Position numbers and translations under genes: made by a program. Shown here piece by piece: positions 54,795-64,000 of a stretch of 64,000 nt of DNA (its first letter is position 1; every line of letters begins with the position of its first letter). The DNA is from Laguncularia racemosa. Lineage: Eukaryota > Streptophyta > Magnoliopsida > Myrtales > Combretaceae. The notes beneath the pieces were generated by a model. The model had not been told where the DNA came from. It worked only from the letters and a program-made list of their open reading frames with translations, and made no database searches. The stretch covers positions 1 through 64,000 of the forward strand of contig JBBMOL010000594.1 of assembly GCA_037954665.1 (NCBI GenBank), given 5' to 3'.

Positions 54795-55847
54795 TGACAT
54801 ATTGATTTTTTCTCTTCCAATTATGCAAAAGTTCCTATTTGTGATGGGCTATCAATATTATCAAAAGGTAGCAATTCAATATTTCATTTCCAAGTGAAAA
54901 AAATAGCATATGCTTATCTTAGGCTAGATTCCATTTCTACGTTAAATCATGATTAAGGCATACTAGTTTGTATTCTTTTAGTAAGGTGGGTAGGGCTATT
55001 TATCACTCTCTTTTTTTTCCAAACTAAAGTGGAATGGTTTTAACAATAAAACCCACCGTTGATGAAAAAATGGGTCTAATTTGCTACGTCAACATATGAA
55101 TTCCATGTAGCATTTATTTTTCCTATTCTTTATGTACAAGTCATTAGGATATCAACACATTAAAAAAGTAGGTCCCACATTAATTTCAAGGGGTCTACAT
55201 GTGATATGCCAAATTCAATAAGGAATCAAACAAACTTAAAATTCCAAAGACAATTGTAATAATCCCAAATTGAAAGACCTAGATTCCACACCAACAAAAA
55301 GACCCAATTCCCTTACCAGATATGACGCACTAGTAGATAATAGATCAAGCTTGGTTTTGTTGATATAACACACAACAATCCTTAACTCTAATTCACCACA
55401 ATCAACAATGAGTGATAAGAGTTGTTAAAAAATGAGGAGAAACTTACTCGTGTATGTTCTATTTTCCACCAAAAATGAAAAGTACCTTTTGTGTTCTCTT
55501 AACAAAGTATTTATAATAGTCTTCTATAGAAACAAATGTGAAGTAAAAAAAAATAAAGGAAAACACAAAGTAAGCTGACCAAAATAAGTTGTAAGCTACC
55601 AACTTAAATAGACTGCACCGCCAGTTCATGGTAAGCCATCCTCTTTTTGTTTACTTGATTGTTGTCTCAAAGCATTAAGAAATGTACCTGATTGAATGTA
55701 AAACAATCATGTAAAAGGAATGAAGATACTATTTGATTTTCTTCGGGTTCCATCTGATCAAGTAGAACTCGCAATGATAGATTCTGTAGTCCTTTGGTTC
55801 TAGCTCGAGTAAGTGGTCCTGTAACTGAAATGGTTTGATTTCCATCA
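54795..55847 (-). repeat. 3' LTR of CRM-O2
   Basis: Right edge: CCATCA next to TCTCCTCGGGCC, the complement of the family-1 purine tract. Left edge TGACATATTG is placed by length (1053 bp) and by the end of gag homology, so is less certain. TATA-like TATAAATAC (minus) near 55508. Confidence 0.7.
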
Positions 55848-58276
55848 TCTCCTCGGGCCTGTAGAAGATTTTCCCTTAAATCTGATGGGTCTTGATGAAG
55901 ATCTTCTAGTAAGTAAGGTGAAAAATCTGAAACATTAAACGTAATAGAAACACCATATTCTCCTAGTAATTCTGACCTGTAAGCATTGTTGTAGATGCAC
56001 TTCAAAATCTTAAATGGTCCATCTACTATAGGTGAAAGTTTCTGTGATTTCTTATGAGGAAACTGATCCTTAGTGAGATGAATAAAAACTAAGTCACCTG
56101 GATTGTAAATCTTGGTTTTCTTGTGTTTGTTGCCCTAAAGTAGTTACTGCTCATGAGTTTTCTTAAGATGATCAAAAGCCTTTTGATGAAGCTTTTGAAT
56201 CTCCTTAGAATGTTCCACTCTACTCAAACTTTCTTCCTTTGTTGCTAGTTTAGCTATTAAATCCAATAGGAGGGTAGGATTATAGCTATACATAACTTCA
56301 AAGGGGCAGATGAACTATAAGTCGACCTATTATAAGCAAACTCAACAATAGGGAGACACAAGCCACAATCAGATTCTTGCCAACCGTTACTCTCAGTAAG
56401 GCACATAGAGTACCATTGATAACCTTTATCTAATTGTTTTTCTGAAGGTGACAAGATGTACTATACATGAGCTTAGTACCAAGTCACTTCCAAAGTGTCT
56501 TCTAAAAGAAGCTGAGAAATTTAGTCTCTATCAGAAACCATGCTGTAGGGAACACCATGTAATCTTACAATTTCCTGCGCAAAAAGATTAGCAATAAAAA
56601 GTGCATCATCTGCTTTGTGGCAAGGTATGCAGTGGGACATTTTCCTAAAGTGGTAGATGACCACTACGATGGAGTGTTTGCCTCTCCATGTCTTAGGAAG
56701 ACCCAAGAAAAAATCTATACTAACATCAATCCATGGCTATGTGGGTAAAGGTAAAGGCATATATTCACCCCATGCTTCCTTCTTTACCTTCGCCTTCTTA
56801 CAAACCCTACATTTCTCCAAAACTTTATGTACATCTTTCAAGATGCCCCACTAAAAAAAGTGTCTTTTTTTTAGCAACTCTAAGGTCGTCTTCTCACCAA
56901 AGTGTCCTGATAATCCTCCAGCATGAGCCTCTGGTAACTACAATTCCCTCATAGACCCATAGGGTATACACAACTTTCTTGCTTTATACAAAAACCCATC
57001 TATCATATAATGACCATCTACTACATTTTCTCTAACACTTCGCTCAACAATCAATTTTAGGTGATCATCATGAACATATTCTTCTTTCATTAATTCAAAC
57101 CAAAGCAACTTTGACTAAAGAGAAGTGATAAGCACATACTTGCGTGGTAATGCATCAACTACAATATTTGTACTCCCCTTCTTGTACTTAATTACATAAG
57201 CATAGCTCTTTAGAAATTCCACACATTTCGCTTGACGTTTAGACAAATGTTGTAGGCCTTTAAAGTGCTTCAAAGATTTGTGGTCTGTATAGATAATAAA
57301 CCCCCTAAGGAGTAGATAGTGCTACCACGACATCAATGTACACACTAAGGAATAAAACTCCTTATCATACACTGAATAGTTTAAAGGTGCACCACTCAGT
57401 TTCTCAATGAAATATGTAATGGGTCTTTAATCTTGCATCAACACTGCACTAATACCCACCCCTAAAGCATTACATTCCAACTCAAATGTTTTGTCAAAAT
57501 CTGGTAATGCTAACACTAGAGCACTAGTCAATCTAGCCTTAACCTCTTCAAAACTCTTCTGAGGCCAATCTCCCCACATAAAAGGAACATTCTTCTTAGT
57601 CAATTTAGTTAGTGGACTCATAATGCTATTGAAATTTTTGATAAATCTTCTATAGAAAGAAGTTAAACCATGAAAACTCCTCACATTAGCTGCTGATTAT
57701 GACGTTGGCCACTCCATGATAGCTCTAATTTTCTCTTCATCAACTCTCACACCAGAACCAGTCACAACAAAGCCAATAAATGTTACCTCTGATTGACAGA
57801 ATGAACACTTCTTAAGAAACCCATACAACCTTTGATCCGGCAAGACTGAAAAGATTGCCTATAAATGCTCAACATGACTATCTAGGTCTCTACTGAAAAT
57901 TAGAATGTTATCAAAATATACTACAATAAATTTTAACTAAAATTCCTTCATGACATAATTCATAAGTCGCATGAAAATATTAGGGGCGTTGGTCAATCCA
58001 AATGGCATGACCATCTACTCATACAAACCATGTCATGTCTTAAAAGCGGTCTTCTACTTATCTCCAACCCTCATACGAATTTGGTGATATCCAAATACCT
58101 GTACACCATTCAATCCATCCAACATATCATTAAGTCTAGGAATGGCATACTTATATTTGATGGTAATTTTATTGATGGCTCTATTGTCAATGTACATACG
58201 CCATGTACCATCCTTCTTTGGAACAAGAAGTGCAAGAACAACATAAGGACTAATACTGTCTCTGACAAAGCCCCTT
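55667..58276 (-). pseudogene. CRM-O2 RT, RNase H, integrase and tail
   Basis: Minus strand. RT: LVPKKDGTW block near 58205, then YFDN where active copies have YFDD (near 57913). RNase H: ELECNALG replaces ELECDASG, so the first catalytic Asp is also lost. Integrase fragments near 56257-56900. Tail: GPLTRARTKGLQ, crossing into the LTR, ending 55667. Numerous stops and frameshifts. Confidence 0.82.
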
Positions 58277-59272
58277 TGAAGGAAAAATTTCTAGCACCAT
58301 CGACATTTTCAAAACCCGATTTGGATGATGATCCAAATCGCTCATATTTTACTTTATGTCTTTTATTCTAATAAATATTTGAGAATAATCTTACAGGTAC
58401 AATGATAATTCTCCATGGGATGCCAATATGTCCTACAACAGCTGATGGACACAGAACATTTTCAAGGTGACAATCAAAGACCCGCTGCGATTGTTTTCTA
58501 TTCCGAGGCATTAGTTCATGAAGAATTATGTTATTTTGTACCTTGTAATTGTTTTATGAACATTTTTTATTGTATTTGGTTTTGGGAAACTTTCATTTTC
58601 CTTGTAATTTTCATTTAGGACTAGCCACCTTAAAAGTGGCAAACTTGTAATTTTGGCCACTTTCTAACCCTAGGAGTAGCAAGTATAAATACTTGCTTAG
58701 AAGAGGGTTTGAGGAGGCTATATTTTGCATAAATAACCTAGCACTTTCACGTGTGGAATTAGGGTTCATCCTTAGTTCAAACCTCTTATCAATTTCAACC
58801 CAAGAATTGGAATTGTGGCAAGTGCAACAAAGGAGAATTGTGAGTCATATCGATTCATCTTTGTTATATGTTCATTTCTTCTCTAGTGAGTCATATCTAA
58901 GGTAGATTTGAATCTTTCTTGGACTTATTGGTGATCGTAATTCATGGATAATCATCTTGTAAGGTTGATTGTTCATTGAGATTGAATTGCTCTTTAGTGA
59001 TCGACGTGAATTGGCATGGTTGAAAGGGTTTGAGTTCACGGTTTTTGCGCTTGTCTTTTTCATCCATTTCATGTGTAATTCTCTTGTTCTTATTTCTGAT
59101 TAGTCAAATCGACCATTAGTAGGAGTTAATTGAATCTTTGAACCATTGGATTTCATCAAAGTTCCATTAGGGTCACTCAATTTCCTAGTCCATTGAACCG
59201 GTTTGTATGAGACTTGAGAATTGTTTTTCTTGAGTCAATTGATTGTGCTTGAAAGTGGTTTTGAGCTCATCA
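58277..59272 (+). mobile_element. Solo LTR, divergent family-1 CRM
   Basis: 996 bp, TGAAGGAAAAATTT to GAGCTCATCA, flanked by CCCTT at 58272-58276 and 59273-59277. The last 650 bp, including the TATA palindrome (58678-58697), match family 1, but the first 300 bp do not resemble the other family-1 U3 regions. It sits in RT of CRM-O2, opposite strand. Confidence 0.92.
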
Positions 59273-59849
59273 CCCTTTCTACCAGTTCATCCGTCTATCA
59301 CTTCAATTCTTTAGCTTCTTCAGGATTTATTCGTTATGCAGGTTTGTTTGGTAAGACTGACCCAAGTTGTAAATCAATCACATGCTCAATGCCTCTCATT
59401 GGTGGTAATCCCTTAGGTAACTCATCAAGGAATATATCCATGTACTCATCTAGCACTTAGCTCATAATAGGAGGTAACTATTCTCGCCCATTAACCTCCA
59501 ACATATACTTCATCTAAAATAGATACACTAGTCTCTCTTCCTAAATTACCTCTTCCAGCTTTTTTTATCCCATAAATAAGGTCTTCTTTTTTATTAATCT
59601 GTCTTTGTGCCTCTTGTACTTCAATTGGTGACATGAGATTTAACACAATTCGCTTGCCATCCTTTTGGAACACATAGGTGTTCCTAAACTCATCATGAAA
59701 TACCCTCTTGTCACATAACCACGGTTTGCTGAGTAATATATGTGATACACACATAAGAAGAATATCCCAGACAATCTTATCATGGTACCTCTCTCTCATG
59801 TTAAATGGAACTTTAGCCCTTTGAGTCACATGTGGACTACCTTGTTCAT
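59273..59849 (-). pseudogene. CRM-O2 protease C-terminus, linker and RT N-terminus
   Basis: Minus strand: INEQGSPHVTQRAKVPF, HILLSKPWLCDKRVFHDEF, then a short linker without the Pro/Glu repeats, and PKGLPPMRGIEHVIDLQ with PEEAKELK next to the solo LTR. Stops are scattered. The frame that appears to extend to 59994 is read-through from the CRM-7 LTR. Confidence 0.8.
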
Positions 59850-60899
59850 TGATGTGCTCAAAACCAAGCCCAAGCACATGCAAATGAATCAAAGAAACAA
59901 ACCCCAACTCACGCACATAAACCGGTTCAATTGGACTAGAAATTACGTGAACCCTATTGGAATTTTGATGAAATCCAAAGGACCAAAGATGCAATCAACA
60001 ATCCAACAAGGTTAAACTTCACCAAATAATGACAAATACAAATGAAATCCACGTGAATTATGCCAAGAAGAACAGATCTAGTGCCATGATTTTATCCTCT
60101 ATCAACAATCACCATTCACGTCACAAACAATTCCAATATTGATGATGATTTCAAATACTAAAACAAACAATCTCATAACATGATATTTGATCACAATTGC
60201 AATAAAAAATTTGACCAATAACATCCAAATCAACCCTAGATATGACTCACTAGTGATGAAATGGAAACACAACAAAGAAGGAATTGATATTACTCACAAT
60301 TGCCCTTTGTTGCACTCGCCACAATTTCAACTCTTGGAAATTGAAATTGATAAGAGAAATTGGATCTAGGGAAACCCTAAGCCCTCTCAAAAAAATGTGA
60401 AGTGTATTCTAAAAATTTTTTACCTCTTCAAACCCTACTATAAGCAAGTATTTATACTTGCTACCCCTAGGTTTAGAAAATGGACAAAAATTATAAGTAT
60501 GCCACTTTTAAGGTGGTCGGTCCTAAATGGAAATTACAATACAAATGAAAGTGCCCTAAAAGAAAATACAACATAAAATAGTCCAAATAACAATTACAAA
60601 ATAAAAGAAAATAGTCTTCATCATGCAAGCTCTTCCATAGGATTCGTCGGCCCAACTCATTACCGGTTCAGGTCAGTCCATGGATAACCCACAAGTTTAG
60701 TTTCAGTGAGTTTGTCCATCGCCCTATAAAATATGATAAGTGTGCCTGTTGGAATATATAATACATGAATAAGATAAAAGACGTTAGTAAGCAAATAATT
60801 TCAGGGTTTAAGTGGTCAAAATAAGCCCTCATCGCCAAGATTCGAAATCCTTTAGTTATTACCCTAATGATAGGTCTTGTCGGATTTTGATTCCTATCA
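59850..60899 (-). repeat. 3' LTR of CRM-7
   Basis: Minus strand TGATAGGAATCAAAATCC to GAGCACATCA. TATA palindrome at 60443-60462. Its U5 end resembles the extra 187 bp of the CRM-3 LTR (GTGCTT...TTTGAGCACATCA). Confidence 0.88.
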
Positions 60900-61993
60900 T
60901 CTCCTCAAGCCTCAAAAAGATTTGTCCTCAAATCTAGCAAATCAAATGAAATAAAGACTTTGTTTTCTCTTAGCAATCCATCTAAAGAAGTATCTCTGTA
61001 GAATCCTAATATCTGAAATACTATAGGTGGTGATTGTTTTCTCTCCTCCATTTCTAAGATGTATCTCATCTGCAACATAAATAATGTTCCATTATCCACT
61101 AAAGTCACCCCTGTATCAACCCATTCCACTGAAACTGTTCTCTCCTTTTCTAACTCATCTGTATGTCATTGATCCTCATGATCTTCTAATGGTTGGCCCA
61201 AGTGCTCATTGTCCTCTGAAACCTTTGAAGGTGAACACAACTGTCTCTGAACAGTCTAGCCCTCTGATGATAGACTCATCTAACTCTGAGCCTCAGAATC
61301 CTCCAATGGTTTACTCAACTGCTCATGAGCCTCTAGTATCTCTAAAGGTGAACTTAACTGACTCTGAACAGTTTGGTCCTCTGGTAGTCTGCTCATTTGA
61401 CTATGATCATCAAGATCCTCTAAAGGTTGGCACCTCTGTGTCTGACAAATTTTGTACTCTAAAGGTTGGTTCAACTACTCATGGCCCACTGACGGTCTAC
61501 TGATTTGTTGCTGAACCCTTTGAACCTCTGAAGGCGACATTAGATTCAGAATAATTCATTTTCCCTCCTTCTGGAATACATAAGTATTCCTAAAGCCATC
61601 ATGTAAAACCCTCCTATCATATAACCAAGGCCTACCAAGCAATATATGGGATGTACACATAGGCAAAATATCACACTCAATCTCATCAAAGTATTTATCC
61701 CCTACACTGAATGGTACCCTAGCTCTTTGGCTCACATGCAAACTCCCCTGATCACTAAGCCAATGCAATGTATACGGTTTAGGATGTGGAGTAGTAATAA
61801 GTTTTAGTTTCAATACTAACAATGTTGCTACCACATTAGTACAACTACCACCATCAACTATAAGGACACATAAATTTCCTTATACCCTACAAGAAGTATG
61901 GAACAAGTTTTGCCTTTGTTCGTCATCCTTAATAGTAAATGTAGTCAATGTCCAGCGCAATACATTAGCATAATGAAACATTTTACTAGACAT
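60668..61993 (-). pseudogene. CRM-7 protease and Pro/Glu-repeat tail
   Basis: Minus-strand ATG 61993 (MSSKMFHYANVLR), the same gag-less start as CRM-1 and CRM-3. LFHTSCRV is followed by a stop; the active-site block is present but broken; HILLGRPWLYDRRVLHDGF is kept. The repeat tail (about 61150-61500) has more Q-x-x-P-x-E units than CRM-3. The frame is shared throughout, with about five stops, and would end at 60668 in the 3' LTR after the RTKGF segment. Confidence 0.82.
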
Positions 61994-63532
61994 GATTGTG
62001 CTCAAATCCAACAATACAATAATTATCTTCACACTTCCAAGGTTCAAGTACACAACCAAGCCATAAATGAAGTACACTCAACTACTTTCAAGTAGATAGA
62101 ATTAAATTCAACAACAAGTGTTTAAGTAACTAGTTCAATTACTTTCACACTTTAATGACTTGTTTGAATTTCAAATTCTACTACTCACTTTCCTTTTTCT
62201 TGCCTTGACTTCTCACCACTTAAATACAGAATTGGCAGCACTTAAACACAAGCACAAAAATACACAACTCACCGCCACACAACTTCCCTTTTAGCTCACG
62301 GTTCCACAATTATTCATGCCACCAACAACAAGTATCTATACAACACACATAAGAACCAATGCCAATTACACACACCCTTCACTAAATGTACAAAAACGCA
62401 ACTCTACACACACACCTTTAAGTCACAGTGCTCTTCCCCACTTCTACACAAAAATCAAACCACAACTTCAATGAAAAAGGTAGCTCAACTTTCAAATTCA
62501 AAATGAGCTCAATAAGTGCAAAATTCCAGAAATGGTAAGAAGTTATTTCAAATTCAAATGACACACAATTAACAATGACTTAATGTGTGTTTTGAAATTT
62601 CAAATTGACTTCTTAATGTACACTTCAATTCTAATTTCAAATCTGAAAAATAATAATTGTAATTCTTCCACTTTTCGAAAATGCACACACTATACAATTT
62701 CACTTCACAATTGAAACACTACCACTCTTCTCCTTCACGATTTGCTTTCCATACACCACACTCTCACACTTTAGCCTCAATGTGTAGCACCTTACTCCAC
62801 ACAACTTCCACAAATTCACACCACTTTATAACACCTCAAGTGCAACACACTCACACCACCACTTACACAATGCACTTAATTCAAACAACAACAACAACAA
62901 CACTTACGATGCAACACTTTCTTCTCACCACATGCAACACAAACTTCATCAATTCACTACTCTTCTCAAAGCAATTTCAAGGATAATCACGTTGCAAATC
63001 TTTCACTTCAAATACAAATCCAATCGCAACTTACACACAAAGGCAGCAAATTAAATTTGAAAATCAAACTACTTCACTAATTGCAACCTTTCCATATATG
63101 GTAAGAATTAATTTTCAAATTCAAATGAACACACAATTAATCAATCACATAATGTGTGTTTTGAAATTCAAATTTCTTCCTTAACTCACACCTTAATTCT
63201 GAAAATTCAAATCTGAAAATCACAAGTAAGACTCTTCACTTCCGAAAAAGCAATAACATCAATCCACTTCAACAATTGAGCACTATTCTTCTGGGCTTCA
63301 AATTTCAACTTCCTCAAATAATCACAAAGTTCACTTTCCCTTAATCAATCACGGTCAACTCAAGGATTCCAAGAGTGTTCTAATCTCCAATTGTACATCC
63401 ACTAATCAACAAGAGAATAAAACTTAACAATCACAACAACAAGATGCAATTTCATGCCAACAAATTTTCGGATCAAGGTGCTTCACAACAAACCCCTAAC
63501 TTCCGAATTTCAATTAAAAAATCCCTCCTCTT
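61994..63532 (-). other. Leader of CRM-7, no gene seen
   Basis: Repetitive noncoding sequence (short TTCAAATT, CACTTCAC and ACAACAAC motifs on the plus strand) related to the CRM-3 leader. The PBS expected at its right end is missing. Confidence 0.65.
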
Positions 63533-63869
63533 AAAATACAACATAAAATAGTCCAAATAACAATTACAAAATAAAAGAAAATAGTCTTCATCATGCAAGC
63601 TCTTCCATAGGATTCATCGGCCCAACTCGTCCCTGGTTCAGGTTGGTCCATGGATAACCCACAAGTTGAGTTTGAGTGAGTTTGTACATTGCCCTATAAA
63701 ATATGATAAGTGTGCCTGTTGAAATATATAATACATGAATAAGATAAAAGAGGTTAGTAAACGAATAATTTCGGGGTCAATGTGGTCAAAATAGGCCCTC
63801 ATCGCCAAGATTCGAAATCCTTTAGTTCTTACCCTAATGATAGGTCTTGTTAGATTTTGATTCCTATCA
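63533..63869 (-). repeat. Truncated 5' LTR of CRM-7
   Basis: Corresponds to 60563-60899 of the 3' LTR. The remaining roughly 710 bp of LTR and the PBS are deleted, joining the U3 directly to the leader. The TATA box is lost, so this copy has no 5' promoter of its own. Confidence 0.88.
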
Positions 63870-64000
63870 TTCACTCAACCAGTGCAACTTATATGGCTTA
63901 AGGTGTGGAGTAGTGACTAGTTTCAATTTATTAACTAATGAAGCAGCCACTACATTGGTGCTACTACCACCATCAATAATAAGAGCATAAAGTTTACCTT
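63870..64000 (-). pseudogene. CRM-O2 protease active-site region
   Basis: Minus strand: LIIDGGSSTNVVAASLVNKLKL and PYKLHWL, the retropepsin catalytic block. It runs off the window. CRM-7 inserted in the codons after HWL. Confidence 0.85.

Larger units (their letters stand above)
59850..63869 (-). mobile_element. CRM-7, non-autonomous family-1 CRM with truncated 5' LTR
   Basis: 3' LTR 59850-60899 (1050 bp). 5' LTR reduced to 63533-63869. Target duplication (plus strand) TTCAT 59845-59849 and TTCAC 63870-63874, one mismatch. Interior like CRM-3: leader, protease, Pro/Glu-repeat tail. No gag, RT, integrase or visible PBS. Confidence 0.88.
54795..64000 (-). mobile_element. CRM-O2, minus-strand family-1 CRM (5' end outside window)
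   Basis: Minus-strand order from right: protease (63870-64000), [CRM-7], protease C-terminus and RT start (59849-59273), [solo LTR], RT-RNase H-integrase (58276-55848), 3' LTR (55847-54795). Very decayed. Left flank is the CRM-O0 gag; the right flank is unseen. Confidence 0.85.

Overview
This window is plant nuclear DNA, almost certainly from a eudicot, and nearly all of it is nested LTR retrotransposons. No intact host gene is visible. The dominant family is Ty3/gypsy CRM (centromeric retrotransposon). The evidence is the CRM-type RT/RNase H/integrase motifs, a tRNA-iMet primer-binding site (TGGTATCAGAGC) a few bases inside the 5' LTR, LTRs starting TGAT and ending (C/T)ATCA, and a pol reading frame that runs into the 3' LTR and ends in a GPITR-(A/S/T)-(R/K)-AK 'CR-like' motif. 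In known plants, CRM group A elements carrying this motif accumulate in centromeres, so the window is probably centromeric or pericentromeric (inference). There is no satellite DNA to confirm it.

Layout. (1) Outer plus-strand element CRM-O1 (1-37127; 5' LTR off the window) has its gag cut by CRM-1 (295-6451), a solo LTR (6551-7568), CRM-2 (7623-19291, itself carrying CRM-3 at 12193-16992), CRM-4 (20097-24185) and a PIF/Harbinger DNA transposon (24970-36303). CRM-5 (29294-34747, minus strand) sits in the second gene of that transposon. (2) A scrap of integrase (37128-37274) lies between CRM-O1 and a second outer plus-strand element, CRM-O0, whose short LTR is at 37275-37743. The CRM-O0 gag is split by a minus-strand Athila-like element (38319-53728), which is itself split by CRM-6 (45373-50919, minus). 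(3) After the end of the CRM-O0 gag comes a minus-strand CRM element, CRM-O2 (54795 to beyond 64000), cut by a plus-strand solo LTR (58277-59272) and by CRM-7 (59850-63869, minus). Nearly every junction is defined by a 5-bp target-site duplication that I could read: CCAGA, GGAAA, AAAGG, CATAG, TCCAA, AGGTG, GGCGG, CCCTT, and GTGAA with one mismatch.

Biology. Two CRM families are present. Family 1 (CRM-1, -3, -4, -7, O0, O1, O2) has LTRs of about 1.0-1.2 kb whose TATA box lies in a 20-bp palindrome. Family 2 (CRM-2, -5, -6) has LTRs of about 0.9 kb with clusters of TACACGGCCGTGTA-like palindromes upstream of the TATA box. Related clusters occur in the unrelated Athila LTR and internal region. 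Many elements are deletion derivatives that evidently still moved: a gag-less group (CRM-1, -3, -7), a pair sharing the same in-frame RT/RNase H deletion (CRM-5, -6), a gag-tail fusion with an intact 372-codon ORF (CRM-4), and an Athila with RT fused to the integrase tail. The clearest novelty candidates are the shared palindrome module, the three hairpin-plus-polypurine-tract modules of the Athila element, the LTR of CRM-3 that has swallowed a primer-binding site, and the deletion-derivative families.
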